Assembly: GCA_009837205.1 (NCBI GenBank)
Contig: VXTZ01000007.1
Location: 40,345-104,344 of the forward strand
Reading direction: 5' to 3'
Length of the DNA: 64,000 bases
Source: Candidatus Dadabacteria bacterium
GTDB lineage: Bacteria; Desulfobacterota_D; UBA1144; Nemesobacterales; Nemesobacteraceae
The position numbers and the translations under genes were made by a program. Under the pieces are notes generated by a model that saw only the letters and a list, made by a program, of their open reading frames with translations, was not told the DNA's origin and searched no databases. This document shows, in pieces, positions 35,227 to 46,521 of the stretch. Each line of letters begins with the position of its first letter. The stretch's first letter is position 1.

Positions 35227-38183
35227 GTGACTTGAAACCCATAGAAGAAAAGTTTGAAGACCATATTGAAAAACATCTCAATTCAATTGGTTATAAATCT
35301 TGCCATTTCTCAGAATATAACCGCTCTCTGTGTCTCATCCGCGATGATCTGCTTGAATTCATCAAGACCACACAGCCGGACAACTGGAGCAAGCTAGAGG
35401 AAATCTATGGAATCGACACGGAGAACAAAATCCTCTCACGCATTTCATCCGAAACCTCAAGAAGAGGAATTATTGATGTTCTTCGGAACCCCGTTGTCGA
35501 TCGAGGTGTCTATCTCACTCTATGCTTTTTCCAACCCAAAAGTGACCTTAATCCCGATCATCAAAAACTCTATCAACAGAATAGATTTGCTGTTGTAAGA
35601 CAACTTCATTATTCAAATCAGAACGAGAACTCAATTGATATGGTTCTCTTCTTAAACGGTCTTCCGCTGATTACGATGGAACTGAAGAACCAGTTGACAG
35701 GACAGAACATCGTTCACTCCCAGAATCAGTATAGAAACGACAGGGACCCAAGAGAACATCTGCTCCGGTTCAAACGATGCGCCGTTCATTTCTGCGTAGA
35801 TAACAACGCAGTCTCGATGACTACCAAGCTGGAAGGTGAAAAAACTTCCTTCCTCCCCTACAACCGGGACCTGGAAAATCCACCGGTAGAGAGTGGATAC
35901 AGAACCAAATATCTCTGGGAAGACATGCTGGCACCGGACTCGGTTCTGGACATTCTTGAGAACTTCGTCCATGTATCCCAAGAGAAAAGATATTTCTTCA
36001 ACGAAAACAAACAAAAAATTGATGCAAAAACATCTGAAGTTCTCATCTTTCCCCGCTACCATCAACTCGACCTTATAAGGAAATTCAGAAATCAGATAAA
36101 AGAGGACGGAACGGGTAAGAACTACCTTGTTCAGCACACCACCGGTTCGGGCAAGTCATACTCGATCGGCTGGCTGGCGCACACATTAACTTCCCTTTAC
36201 CGTTCAAAAGATGATAAAAAGCGGATGTTCGACACCATAGTCGTCGTGACCGATAGGACGGTTCTCGATGATCAGTTAAGAAACACCGTCCGGTCGCTTG
36301 AGAAAACCGCCGGAGTCGTAAGTGGCGTCGATAAAGATTCCGGGCAACTGAAGGCTTTTCTCGAACAGGGTAAAGACATAGTAATTTCCACGATCCAGAA
36401 GTTTCCTTTCATCTCGGAAACAATCTCCTCATTGGGCCACAGGACTTTCGCCGTCATAATTGACGAGGTTCATTCGAGCCAGAGCGGCGAACTCTCAAAA
36501 GAACTTAAAAAATCTCTCTCTAAAACAGGAGATGATGACGACGAGTTTGACTACGAGGAGATGTTAAGACAGGAGATTAAAAACCGTGGAAGACAGAACC
36601 ACATATCTTTCTTCGGGTTCACCGGAACTCCCAAAGACAAGACTTTGGAACTTTTCGGAACCAAGACCGAAGATGGAAAATTCATACCGTTCCATATTTA
36701 CTCAATGTACCAGTCAATCCATGAAGGCTTCACCCTTGACGTTCTTCAGAATTACACGACTTACAAGCGATATTTCAAGATAAAGCAGGTAAGAGACAAC
36801 GAGATGGAGATTCCCGTATCCGAGGGCAAAAAAGAACTCGTCAGATACGTGGATTCCCATGAACAGACGATCCGCTACAAGGTCAATATCATGCTGGATC
36901 ACTGGATCAACAAGGGGTCGAAGGAGATCAGGGGTCAATCAAGAGGCATGATTGTCACCAGGTCACGGAAGCAATGCGTACTTTACTTCAAGGAAGTAAA
37001 TGCCCAACTTAAGCAGCGAGGAATCAGCTACAGGTCTCTGGTTGGATTCTCGGGCGAAGTGACTCTGGACGGTGAAAAATACACCGAGCATTCGCTTAAC
37101 CATACAGTAGAACATCAAGGCGACATCCCTCTTGGGTTGAAGAATCCTAAATTCCGCCTTTTGATCGTGGCGAACAAATTCCAGACCGGGTTTGACGAAC
37201 CGCTTGTTCAGTCAATGTATGTCGATAAGATTCTCGGAGGAGTTCAGTGCGTACAGACTCTCTCAAGGCTTAACAGGACCACTTCGGGCAAGACGGAAAC
37301 TTTCGTGCTGGACTTCGTGAATACTCCCGATGATATCCGAGAGTCCTTTCAGACATTCTATCAGTCAACGATCCTTGAAGGCGAAACCGATCCTAATCGT
37401 CTCTACGATATACAAAGAGAAATCTACAATTTCCATTTATATACGCATGAAGACGTAAATCGCTTCTGCCAAGTCTTTTATGACCGAAACCGCGATGAAG
37501 GGGATCTGCATCCGGTTCTTGACGGGGTAGTTGATCAGTTCAAGAAAATTGAAGACAGGGAACTAAGAGAAGATTTCCACTCGAAAATCCAATCGTTTAT
37601 CCGGATGTACGGATACCTGTCCCAGATAATAAACTTCACCGATATTGAGCTTGAAAAATCGTTTGTATTTTTCAAATATCTGAACAAGAAACTTCCGAAG
37701 CGTGAATCTGAGAGATTCGACATCAGCGATACCGTAGATCTCGATTCGCTTCGCATACAGAAGATCCATGAGAGTGTCGGGAAACTTGAGAAAACCGATA
37801 CTTCTCTCACCCCTCCCGAGTTTGAAGGAGGTGCTGTCTCTGAGCCGGAATTTGATCTGCTTTCAGAAATCATAACCCAGGTGAACAGGCTTTATGGAGT
37901 GAACCTTACGGAGGAAGACAGGCTTGATCTGTTCCGATTGCGGAAACGTTTAAACGACGATGCCGAGGTGGCAAAGTACATGAATGAGGATAATACTGAA
38001 GAGAACAAGAGAAATTTCTTTGCAAAACAGTTTGACAGCATGCTGATTGACTACGTAAATGAGAGGTTTGATTTCTACAAGAAAGTAGGAGAAAACCAGT
38101 CAATCAAGAACATGATATGCCAGATGCTTTACTCCGGCTATCAGCAAGACAGACCATTGATGGTACTGGGAGATTCCGAATGA
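35223..38183 (+). CDS. hsdR: Type I restriction enzyme, motor and endonuclease subunit
   Basis: HsdR translocates and cuts unmodified DNA. The 986-residue protein has the nuclease motif at about residues 136-154 (VLFLNGLPLITMELKN, with E and K), Walker A HTTGSGKSYSIGWL near 305, the DEVH box IIDEVHSSQSGEL near 413, and helicase motif VI RLNRTTSGKT. Length and order are complete, so the system should be active. The ATG overlaps the hsdS stop by 4 nt, and its own stop overlaps the next start in the same way, so translation is coupled along hsdS-hsdR-purD. Confidence 0.95.
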   Translation: MSDLKPIEEKFEDHIEKHLNSIGYKSCHFSEYNRSLCLIRDDLLEFIKTTQPDNWSKLEEIYGIDTENKILSRISSETSRRGIIDVLRNPVVDRGVYLTLCFFQPKSDLNPDHQKLYQQNRFAVVRQLHYSNQNENSIDMVLFLNGLPLITMELKNQLTGQNIVHSQNQYRNDRDPREHLLRFKRCAVHFCVDNNAVSMTTKLEGEKTSFLPYNRDLENPPVESGYRTKYLWEDMLAPDSVLDILENFVHVSQEKRYFFNENKQKIDAKTSEVLIFPRYHQLDLIRKFRNQIKEDGTGKNYLVQHTTGSGKSYSIGWLAHTLTSLYRSKDDKKRMFDTIVVVTDRTVLDDQLRNTVRSLEKTAGVVSGVDKDSGQLKAFLEQGKDIVISTIQKFPFISETISSLGHRTFAVIIDEVHSSQSGELSKELKKSLSKTGDDDDEFDYEEMLRQEIKNRGRQNHISFFGFTGTPKDKTLELFGTKTEDGKFIPFHIYSMYQSIHEGFTLDVLQNYTTYKRYFKIKQVRDNEMEIPVSEGKKELVRYVDSHEQTIRYKVNIMLDHWINKGSKEIRGQSRGMIVTRSRKQCVLYFKEVNAQLKQRGISYRSLVGFSGEVTLDGEKYTEHSLNHTVEHQGDIPLGLKNPKFRLLIVANKFQTGFDEPLVQSMYVDKILGGVQCVQTLSRLNRTTSGKTETFVLDFVNTPDDIRESFQTFYQSTILEGETDPNRLYDIQREIYNFHLYTHEDVNRFCQVFYDRNRDEGDLHPVLDGVVDQFKKIEDRELREDFHSKIQSFIRMYGYLSQIINFTDIELEKSFVFFKYLNKKLPKRESERFDISDTVDLDSLRIQKIHESVGKLEKTDTSLTPPEFEGGAVSEPEFDLLSEIITQVNRLYGVNLTEEDRLDLFRLRKRLNDDAEVAKYMNEDNTEENKRNFFAKQFDSMLIDYVNERFDFYKKVGENQSIKNMICQMLYSGYQQDRPLMVLGDSE

Positions 38184-41029
38184 AAGTACTTGTCGTAGGA
38201 GGCGGGGGAAGGGAACACGCTCTCTGCTGGAAAATAAGCCAAAGCCCTCTTGTGGAGAAAACCTACTGTGCTCCCGGAAACGCCGGGATAAGCCGCCATG
38301 CCGAGTGTGTGGCTATCGGCGTCGGAGATTTTGATTCGCTTGCGCAGTTCGTCAAGAAAGAGTCGGTGGATCTTACGGTTGTCGGTCCCGAACAGCCTCT
38401 TTGCGAAGGAATAACAGATTTTTTTGAAAAAGAGGGTCTTTTGGTCTTTGGTCCCTCTAAAGCCGCGGCGGAGCTTGAAGGAAGCAAGAGTTTCTCAAAA
38501 AACCTGATGAAGAAATACGGAATTCCAACCGGAGAATATTCCGTGTTCACCGATATCGGACAGGCGATTGCCAAGGTAAGGGAAAGCGAGCCTCCTTTTG
38601 TGGTGAAGGCAGACGGTCTCGCGGCCGGCAAAGGCGTTATCATATGCGCTTCTCAAGTGGAGGGCGAGGATGCGCTTCGTTCAATGATGGAGCGTGCAGC
38701 GTTCGGCGAGGCAGGGACTAAGGTCGTGATAGAGGAATTTCTTGCGGGCGAGGAGGCTTCTTTTTTCGCCTTTACCGACGGGGAAACCGTACTTCCTCTG
38801 GAGCCTTCTCAAGACCATAAGCCAATTTTTGACGGAGACAAGGGGCCGAATACAGGAGGCATGGGGGCTTACACTCCTGCCCCCGTGGTTACCGACCAGC
38901 TTAGGCAGAGAATAATTGACGAAGTCATGGTTCCAACCGTCCAAGCGATGAAATCCGAGGGGAGAACTTACAGGGGAATTCTCTACGCTGGACTGATGAT
39001 AAAGGACGATGACCTCAAGGTGCTTGAATTCAACTGCCGCTTCGGTGACCCCGAAGCCCAGCCTCTTCTTATGAGAATGGGATCGGACATCGTTCCTATT
39101 CTTTATTCAATAGCCCGTGGCGAGATGAAAGCGGATCCCATAGAATGGAAAGACGGCTTCTGTGTGTGCGTAGTCATGGCTTCAAGGGGCTATCCCGGAA
39201 GTTATGATAAGGGGGTTGAACTTAAAAAACTAAAGGATTTTAAAGACACTAGCGAGACAGTAATTTTTCATGCCGGAACTGCTTTTTCTGGAGATAAACT
39301 CGTTACAAGCGGCGGAAGGGTTCTCGGAGTCACTTCTTTCGGTAGTACTATAGAGGAATCCATACAGAGTGCTTATGAGACCGTCAATTTCGTTTCCGAT
39401 GAAAATCTGGTTTACAGAACGGATATAGGAAAGAAAGCGCTTTTGCGCATTGCAAACCAGAAACTTAATCACAAAATACAGAAGATTTTAGATAAATGTA
39501 GCAAAGGAAAATATATTTTTCGCGGCGAAAAAGAGTGTTATGACAAAGTATCTTCAAACTTATACAGATATTATAGCGAATTGTATAAAACTAGAGGGCA
39601 GCCCCTTGATAATAATTTTCCTGTCTCAAAATTAGAAAAAGAGATTGTTGACAGAGCAAAAAGGCACATTCGTCTTGACGCTCCAAATATTGAGGTTCTG
39701 ACACAATTACAACATCATGGTGGGAAAACCACCTTGATCGACTTTACTAAGAATATCTATGTTGCTTTGTTTTTTGCCTGTAATGGAAGTTTTGATAAAG
39801 ACGGCAGGATAGTCTTACTCAGTACATCCGGAATACCAGAACAAACCGATATTGATTATGAAAAGGAGAATGAATACACGATAGTTCGTCCCACAAGTAA
39901 AAACCCGCGAGTTGTTTTCCAAAATAGCATATTTCTTCACGTCACTAAGGGGTTTATGGAAACAGGCAAATATGAAATCTTTAAAGTTGAAAAAGATTTA
40001 AAAAAAGAATTCCTAGATTATTTACGTCAATACTTTGGTATAGAAAGCGAAAGTATCTACAATGACATACAGGGCTTTATTGAGAATCAGGAGAATTACC
40101 CGGATGCGGAAGCAGAATTTTATCTAGGAGTAATGCGCCATGATGAAGATTTATTTGGTAAAGCCGTAACACATTACAACGAAGCCGTAAGATTAAAACC
40201 TCAATTCGCCGAAGCGTATTTCAACCGCGCAGTTGCAAAGGCTGATCTGAAAGAAGTAGAAGAAGCTATTAGGGATTATGACCAAGCTATAGAATTGAGG
40301 CCTGAATTTGTTAAGGCATATGTTAACAGAGGTAATATGAAGACTCAATTGGGTAAATTTGAGGAAGCTGTTGAAGATCTTGATCAAGCATTAAAACTAA
40401 GCTCCGAACATGTCGAAGCGTATACAAACCGCGGTTACACGAAAACCCTCTTGGGCAGGCTGGAAGAAGCTATTAAAGATTACAACCAAGCTATAGAATT
40501 AAAGCCTGATAACGAGACATATACTAATCGAGGTTCTGCAAAAGTTGCTTCGGGGTGCCCAGAAGAAGGTATAAAAGATTTCGACAAAGCTATAGAACTG
40601 AATCCCAAATCCGCCAGAGCATATTATAATCGAGGGCTTGCCAGACTTTCCATGGGTAATCCGGAAGAAGCCATAAGAGATTTTGACAAATCTATAGAAT
40701 TAGATCCTAAACATATGGAAACATACATCAATCGAGGCTCCATGAAAGTCGTTTTGGGCAATTATGAGGAAGCTATAAAAGATTTTGACAAGGCTGTAGA
40801 GCTAAGTCCCCTACGCGCTGGAGGATATTTCAACCGAGGCAATGTTAAAGTCCGCTTGGGCAACTATGAGGAAGCTATAAAAGATTTTGACAAATCTATA
40901 GAATTAGAACCCTTATCTGCGGAAGCATATTACAGTCGAGGCAAGGTCAGAACTCACTTGGGCTATGAGAAAGAAGCTGGAAAAGATTTCGATAAAGCAA
41001 AAAAGTTAGATCCTGAGAAGTATTCATAA
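38180..41029 (+). CDS. purD: PurD (GAR synthetase) fused to FRG domain and nine TPR repeats
   Basis: Residues 1-424 are a complete PurD, which joins glycine to phosphoribosylamine in purine synthesis: VLVVGGGGREHALCWKI, ATP-grasp residues in FVVKADGLAAGKGVI, GPNTGGMGAYTPAP, LEFNCRFGDPEAQ and the usual end YRTDIGKKAL. The frame then continues without a stop into an FRG domain (YIFRGE at 445-450; LQHHGGKTTLIDFT near 510-523) and, from about residue 643, nine 34-residue TPRs (for example NRGNVKVRLGNYEEAIKDF). Sequence turns AT-rich near 39452, the join. ATG 38180 overlaps the hsdR stop by 4 nt; a 21-residue upstream extension lies inside hsdR and is rejected. No internal start with a ribosome site separates the halves. 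FRG function is unknown. Confidence 0.9.
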   Translation: MKVLVVGGGGREHALCWKISQSPLVEKTYCAPGNAGISRHAECVAIGVGDFDSLAQFVKKESVDLTVVGPEQPLCEGITDFFEKEGLLVFGPSKAAAELEGSKSFSKNLMKKYGIPTGEYSVFTDIGQAIAKVRESEPPFVVKADGLAAGKGVIICASQVEGEDALRSMMERAAFGEAGTKVVIEEFLAGEEASFFAFTDGETVLPLEPSQDHKPIFDGDKGPNTGGMGAYTPAPVVTDQLRQRIIDEVMVPTVQAMKSEGRTYRGILYAGLMIKDDDLKVLEFNCRFGDPEAQPLLMRMGSDIVPILYSIARGEMKADPIEWKDGFCVCVVMASRGYPGSYDKGVELKKLKDFKDTSETVIFHAGTAFSGDKLVTSGGRVLGVTSFGSTIEESIQSAYETVNFVSDENLVYRTDIGKKALLRIANQKLNHKIQKILDKCSKGKYIFRGEKECYDKVSSNLYRYYSELYKTRGQPLDNNFPVSKLEKEIVDRAKRHIRLDAPNIEVLTQLQHHGGKTTLIDFTKNIYVALFFACNGSFDKDGRIVLLSTSGIPEQTDIDYEKENEYTIVRPTSKNPRVVFQNSIFLHVTKGFMETGKYEIFKVEKDLKKEFLDYLRQYFGIESESIYNDIQGFIENQENYPDAEAEFYLGVMRHDEDLFGKAVTHYNEAVRLKPQFAEAYFNRAVAKADLKEVEEAIRDYDQAIELRPEFVKAYVNRGNMKTQLGKFEEAVEDLDQALKLSSEHVEAYTNRGYTKTLLGRLEEAIKDYNQAIELKPDNETYTNRGSAKVASGCPEEGIKDFDKAIELNPKSARAYYNRGLARLSMGNPEEAIRDFDKSIELDPKHMETYINRGSMKVVLGNYEEAIKDFDKAVELSPLRAGGYFNRGNVKVRLGNYEEAIKDFDKSIELEPLSAEAYYSRGKVRTHLGYEKEAGKDFDKAKKLDPEKYS

Positions 41030-41303
41030 TAATTTCGGTGAGTACGGTCTGAAACTGAATTCATTGGTTCACAAAACCGATTTCTAAACGATGGGCCAAA
41101 ATAGTTAAGTCTTTCTTCACCAACGACCCCAAGCCTAAAAAATCTTTCGAGAAAACCGAAAAAGCAACCATTTTTCCGCAAAGCATTATAGCTTGACTAG
41201 CATCGTATATAGCCCCGAAAATTTTTTGTTGAAAACCTGTTTTCTTTCTGTAATATAGTCCTTCCCTCGATTTGGGATTTAGCGGTTTTTTCCGTTTTTT
41301 CAT
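41030..41303. other. Gap between purD fusion and the ribosomal operon promoter
   Basis: These 274 bp have no convincing gene; open frames on the minus strand are short, have no ribosome site and overlap the promoter side. I see no hairpin strong enough to call a terminator for the long upstream gene, nor any rpoBC remnant. Confidence 0.4.
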
Positions 41304-41333
41304 TTGACATCCGTCCGTTATAAAGCTTATAAT
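41304..41333 (+). promoter_or_regulatory. Promoter of the str/S10/spc ribosomal operon
   Basis: TTGACA (41304-41309) and TATAAT (41328-41333), both consensus, are spaced 18 bp apart. The predicted start lies about 30 nt before the ATG of rpsL, leaving a short leader with GGGAGAGG at 41353. No comparable promoter follows until the end of the cluster, so much of the 19-kb run could be read from here. Confidence 0.85.
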
Positions 41334-41368
41334 AATCGGATTACCCAAATTTGGGAGAGGATGATTTT

Positions 41369-42228
<860 letters not shown>

Positions 42229-42245
42229 TTCCCCGGAGGATTAAG

Positions 42246-44330
42246 GTGTCAGAACAGATATTCCCCATAGACAGGGTGAGAAACATCGGAATTGTTGCTC
42301 ACATAGACGCTGGCAAGACCACCACTACTGAAAGAATACTTTTCTATACTGGCATAACCTACAAAATCGGCGAGGTGCACGAAGGCGCGGCGACCATGGA
42401 CTGGATGGAGCAGGAGCGCGAAAGGGGCATCACCATTACTTCCGCTACCACTACGTGTTTCTGGAAGGACTGCAGGATAAACATCATAGATACTCCCGGC
42501 CACGTTGATTTCACCATAGAGGTTGAAAGATCGCTCAAAGTGCTTGACGGGGCAGTGGTTGTGTTTGACTGCGTCGGAGGAGTCGAACCTCAGACCGAGA
42601 CGGTTTGGGGACAGGCCGACCGGTATTCAGTTCCAAGAATGTGTTTTGTGAACAAGATGGACAGGGTCGGGGCGGATTTCTACAAGGTCGTGGACCAGAT
42701 AGTTGAAAGGCTTAACGCCAATCCCGTGTGTCTTCAGATTCCCTGGTTTGACGGCGACGACTTCACCGGAATAGTTGACCTGATAAGGATGAAAATGGCG
42801 GTCTGGGACGGGGAAAGCCTTGGGGCCAAGTTTGAATTCATAGATATTCCCGAGGACACCAAGGAGCAGGCGGCCGAGTACAGGGAGAAACTTATAGAAG
42901 CCCTCTCGGATAACGACGAGGAGATAATGGAGCTTTATCTCGACGGGGAGGATGTCCCCGAAGAGATGATCCGGAAATCCATAAGACGACAGACAATCGA
43001 CGCGACCATAGTCCCGGTTATGCTGGGATCGGCTTTTAAGAACAAGGGAGTGCAACTCCTGCTTGACGCCGTTGTGGAATACATGCCTGCTCCCGTGGAT
43101 CTGCCACCGGTAAAAGGCATTCATCCCAAAACCGATGAGGAAGTCGAAAGAAACCCCGACAAAGAAGAGCCCTTCTCCGCGCTTGCGTTTAAGATCATGT
43201 CGGACCCGTTCGTCGGCCAGCTTACCTACCTCCGGGTTTATTCAGGCAAACTGAAATCAGGCACCATCGTCTACAATTCGTCCAATCTTAAGAATGAGAA
43301 AATCGGAAGACTTCTTCGCATGCACGCGGAAAAACGCGAGGATATAAAAGAGGTTGAGGCCGGCGGTATAGCGGCTGCGGTTGGGCTTAAGAACACTCTT
43401 ACGGGCGATACCCTGTGCTCGGATTCAAATCCCGTCATACTTGAGAGTCTTCATATCTCGGACCCGGTAATTTCGATTGCAATAGAACCTAAGTCAAACG
43501 CCGACCAGGAGAGACTCGGTCTCTCGCTTAGCAAGCTTGCAATGGAGGATCCTTCCTTCAAGGTGAAAACCGATGAGGAGACCCGTCAGACGGTAATTTC
43601 CGGCATGGGGGAGCTTCACCTTGAGATAATCGTCGACAGGCTTAAAAGGGAATTCAAGGTAGATGCGAACGTAGGGAGGCCTCAGGTTGCTTACAGAGAG
43701 ACGATAACCGACACTTCTCAAACCGAAGGGAAGTACATAAGACAGACCGGTGGGCGTGGTCAGTACGGCCACGTGAAGATAAGGGTGGAGCCTCTTGAGA
43801 GGGGTGAAGGATTTCAGTTCCACGATCAGATAAAGGGAGGGGTGATTCCCAAGGAGTTTATTCCCGCGGTGGAGAAAGGAATAGTCGAGGCCATGGATAC
43901 TGGAGTTGTCTCCGGGTATCCGGTTGTCGACGTGGCGGTCACTCTTTACGACGGTTCTTTTCACGATGTCGATTCCTCGGAGATCGCTTTTAAGATCGCC
44001 GGTTCCATGGCATTTAAGGAGGCGATTCATAAATCTTCTCCGGTTGTGCTTGAGCCCGTAATGAAGCTTGAGGTGGTTGTTCCCGAAGCTCACATGGGAA
44101 CTGTCATAGGTGATCTGAGTTCAAGGCGCGGAAGAGTAAGCAGTACGGAAATGAGAGGTGCTATGCAGGCGGTAAAGGCGGAAGTTCCGCTTGGCGAAAT
44201 GTTCGGTTACGCGACCCACTTGAGGTCAATGACCGAAGGCAGGGGATTGTTCACTATGGAATTTTCCCATTATTTCGCCCTGCCCGCCAACATAGCCGAA
44301 GAGTTAAAACAGGCAGCCAATGTCAGCTGA
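42246..44330 (+). CDS. fusA: Elongation factor G
   Basis: EF-G drives translocation. The 694-residue protein has G1 [16 protein letters not shown]3 [17 protein letters not shown]4 NKMDR, and domain IV with [13 protein letters not shown] and [15 protein letters not shown] start at GTG 42246, 5 nt after GGAGGA; an upstream in-frame ATG at 42222 overlaps rpsG and lies before the ribosome site. This is the standard place between rpsG and tuf. Confidence 0.97.
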   Translation: MSEQIFPIDRVRNIGIVAHIDAGKTTTTERILFYTGITYKIGEVHEGAATMDWMEQERERGITITSATTTCFWKDCRINIIDTPGHVDFTIEVERSLKVLDGAVVVFDCVGGVEPQTETVWGQADRYSVPRMCFVNKMDRVGADFYKVVDQIVERLNANPVCLQIPWFDGDDFTGIVDLIRMKMAVWDGESLGAKFEFIDIPEDTKEQAAEYREKLIEALSDNDEEIMELYLDGEDVPEEMIRKSIRRQTIDATIVPVMLGSAFKNKGVQLLLDAVVEYMPAPVDLPPVKGIHPKTDEEVERNPDKEEPFSALAFKIMSDPFVGQLTYLRVYSGKLKSGTIVYNSSNLKNEKIGRLLRMHAEKREDIKEVEAGGIAAAVGLKNTLTGDTLCSDSNPVILESLHISDPVISIAIEPKSNADQERLGLSLSKLAMEDPSFKVKTDEETRQTVISGMGELHLEIIVDRLKREFKVDANVGRPQVAYRETITDTSQTEGKYIRQTGGRGQYGHVKIRVEPLERGEGFQFHDQIKGGVIPKEFIPAVEKGIVEAMDTGVVSGYPVVDVAVTLYDGSFHDVDSSEIAFKIAGSMAFKEAIHKSSPVVLEPVMKLEVVVPEAHMGTVIGDLSSRRGRVSSTEMRGAMQAVKAEVPLGEMFGYATHLRSMTEGRGLFTMEFSHYFALPANIAEELKQAANVS

Positions 44331-44368
44331 TATTTTTATGTTCTTTTTAACAAGGAGGTCAACGAGAG

Positions 44369-45553
44369 ATGTCTAAGGCGAAGTTTGAGAGGGGGAAGCC
44401 GCATTTAAACATAGGTACGATAGGCCATGTGGATCATGGCAAGACTACTTTAACGGCGGCGATAACGAGCATACTGTCAAAGCGAGGGCAGGCGGAGTAC
44501 GTGGAGTTTGACAACATAGACAAGGCGCCAGAGGAGAGGGAGAGGGGGATAACGATAAACATAGCGCACGTTGAGTATGAAACGGACATCAGGCACTACG
44601 CGCACGTGGACTGTCCCGGTCACGCTGACTACGTGAAGAACATGATAACGGGGGCTGCGCAGATGGACGGTGCTGTGTTGGTGGTGAGCGCGCCTGACGG
44701 GCCTATGCCTCAGACAAGGGAGCACATACTGTTAGCAAGGCAGGTAGGGGTGCCGTACATAGTGGTGGCGCTTAACAAGGTAGACATGCTTGATGACGAG
44801 GAGTTGCTTGAGCTTGTGGAGCTTGAGATAAGGGAGCTTCTAAGCGAGTACGGGTTTCCAGGGGATGACATACCAGTGGTTAAGGTAAGCGCGCTTAAGG
44901 CGATAGAGGGAGATGAGGGGGCGGCAGAGCAGGTAGTGGAGTTAATGAATCAGATAGACAGTTATGTTCCGGAGCCCGAGAGGGACATGGACAAGCCGTT
45001 TTTGATGGCGATAGAGGATGTGTTCACGATATCGGGGAGGGGCACGGTGGTAACTGGGAGAGTGGAGAGGGGTAGGATAGTAGCTGGGAACGAGATAGAG
45101 ATAGTGGGGTTTAAAGATACGACGAAGACTGTGGCTACGAGTTTGGAGATGTTCCGCAAGATACTTGACGATGCGCAGGCTGGGGACAACGTGGGAGTGT
45201 TGCTGAGGGGTACGGGGAAGGATGAAGTGGAGAGGGGGCAGGTGTTGAGTGCTCCTGGGAGCATAAAGCCACACAGGAAGTTCAAGGCTGAGGTGTACGT
45301 ATTGAAGAAGGAGGAGGGGGGAAGGCACACGCCGTTTTTCCCTGGGTACAGGCCTCAGTTTTATTTAAGGACAACGGACGTGACAGGGGCGGTGATATTG
45401 CCTGAGGGGGTGGAGATGGTGATGCCAGGGGACAATGTGGGCATGGAAGTGGAGTTGATAGCACCGGTGGCGATGGAGGAGCAGTTACGTTTTGCGATAA
45501 GAGAGGGTGGAAGAACAGTAGGGGCAGGCGTAGTAACGGAAATCATTGAGTGA
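44369..45553 (+). CDS. tuf: Elongation factor Tu
   Basis: EF-Tu delivers aminoacyl-tRNA. The 394-residue protein has G1 [15 protein letters not shown]3 [13 protein letters not shown] and G4 NKVDM, and the domain 2-3 landmarks [13 protein letters not shown] and [18 protein letters not shown]. An AGGAGG precedes the ATG. Unlike its neighbours, the gene prefers G-ending codons (GTG, TTG, GGG, ACG, ATA), giving unusually long open antisense frames. That could mean separate ancestry or gene conversion with a second tuf. Confidence 0.98.
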   Translation: MSKAKFERGKPHLNIGTIGHVDHGKTTLTAAITSILSKRGQAEYVEFDNIDKAPEERERGITINIAHVEYETDIRHYAHVDCPGHADYVKNMITGAAQMDGAVLVVSAPDGPMPQTREHILLARQVGVPYIVVALNKVDMLDDEELLELVELEIRELLSEYGFPGDDIPVVKVSALKAIEGDEGAAEQVVELMNQIDSYVPEPERDMDKPFLMAIEDVFTISGRGTVVTGRVERGRIVAGNEIEIVGFKDTTKTVATSLEMFRKILDDAQAGDNVGVLLRGTGKDEVERGQVLSAPGSIKPHRKFKAEVYVLKKEEGGRHTPFFPGYRPQFYLRTTDVTGAVILPEGVEMVMPGDNVGMEVELIAPVAMEEQLRFAIREGGRTVGAGVVTEIIE

Positions 45554-45873
45554 TGAGTAAGGCTTCGAAGATAAGAATAAAGCTTAAGTCTTTTGACTAC
45601 AGGCTTCTTGATAATTCAACGGAAGAAATTGTCGATACCGCCAAGAGAACGGGTGCGAGAATAGCCGGCCCGGTTCCGCTTCCTACCAGTATAAACAGGT
45701 ACTGCGTGCTGCGCGGTCCTCACGTGAACAAGAATTCAAGAGAGCATTTCGAAATAAGAACGCACAAAAGACTTGTAGACATACTTGAGCCTACACAGCA
45801 GACAATAGATGAACTTATGAAACTAAACCTTGCTTCGGGTGTGGAAGTGGAGATAAAACTAACGGGTTCGTAA
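45553..45873 (+). CDS. rpsJ: 30S ribosomal protein S10 (NusE)
   Basis: S10 is a head protein of the small subunit and, as NusE, a transcription antitermination partner. The 106-residue protein has [30 protein letters not shown] and [12 protein letters not shown]. It starts at ATG 45553, sharing a base with the tuf stop. It opens the S10 part of the cluster. Confidence 0.97.
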   Translation: MSKASKIRIKLKSFDYRLLDNSTEEIVDTAKRTGARIAGPVPLPTSINRYCVLRGPHVNKNSREHFEIRTHKRLVDILEPTQQTIDELMKLNLASGVEVEIKLTGS

Positions 45874-45876
45874 AAA

Positions 45877-46521
45877 ATGATTCAGGGAATTATAGGAACA
45901 AAAAAGGGAATGACCGAGTTTTTCAACGATGACATGGTCAAGGTCATTACTACGGTAGTTGAAGCGGGTCCGTGCTTCGTGGTTTCGAAAAAAACCAAGG
46001 ACTCAGACGGCTACGACGCTGTTCAGCTCGGTTTTGGGGAAGTAAAACCCCAGCGGCTCACGCGTCCCATGAAGGGACATTTCACAAAAGCCGGAGTGAA
46101 CCCTACTGCGAAGCTTAAAGAGTTTTCCGCCACGGTTGATGATTACGAGGTGGGGGACTTGGTAAAAGTTGACATTTTCAAGGTTGGAGATGTTCTAGAC
46201 GTCACGGCTAAAAGCAAGGGAAAGGGATTCGCCGGGACCATAAAACGTTACAATTTCTCAAGGCAGCCAATGTCCCACGGCGGCATGGCCCACAGGAGAC
46301 CCGGCTCCATAGGACAGGCATCATCTCCGGCCAAGGTGTGGAAAGGGTTGAAAATGCCGGGGCGAATGGGTGGAAAGAATGTAACAGTTCAGGGCGTCAG
46401 GGTGGTTGACATAGATGTTGAGAGAAATCTTCTTTTCGTAAAGGGGTCGGTTCCGGGCCCGGTGGGAGGAACGCTTTTTCTCCGGCACACGTCAAAGGGG
46501 GCGAAAGATGCTCCAAGTTGA
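45877..46521 (+). CDS. rplC: 50S ribosomal protein L3
   Basis: L3 initiates large-subunit assembly near the peptidyl transferase centre. The 214-residue protein begins [16 protein letters not shown] and has the W-finger region [19 protein letters not shown] and [13 protein letters not shown]. Its end overlaps rplD by 14 nt. It follows rpsJ by 3 nt. Confidence 0.97.
   Translation: MIQGIIGTKKGMTEFFNDDMVKVITTVVEAGPCFVVSKKTKDSDGYDAVQLGFGEVKPQRLTRPMKGHFTKAGVNPTAKLKEFSATVDDYEVGDLVKVDIFKVGDVLDVTAKSKGKGFAGTIKRYNFSRQPMSHGGMAHRRPGSIGQASSPAKVWKGLKMPGRMGGKNVTVQGVRVVDIDVERNLLFVKGSVPGPVGGTLFLRHTSKGAKDAPS

Noticed and set aside
38117-38179. 21-residue N-terminal extension of purD
   Set aside because: It is out-of-frame hsdR coding sequence; PurD proteins begin at the MKVLVVGGGG-type start and ATG 38180 overlaps the hsdR stop.
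41061-41348. Minus-strand open frame before rpsL
   Set aside because: No ribosome site, and it overlaps the rpsL promoter; no recognisable protein features.
44942-45330. Long antisense open frames in tuf
   Set aside because: They follow from the G-ending codon preference of tuf and have Pro/Ser/His-rich low-complexity peptides.
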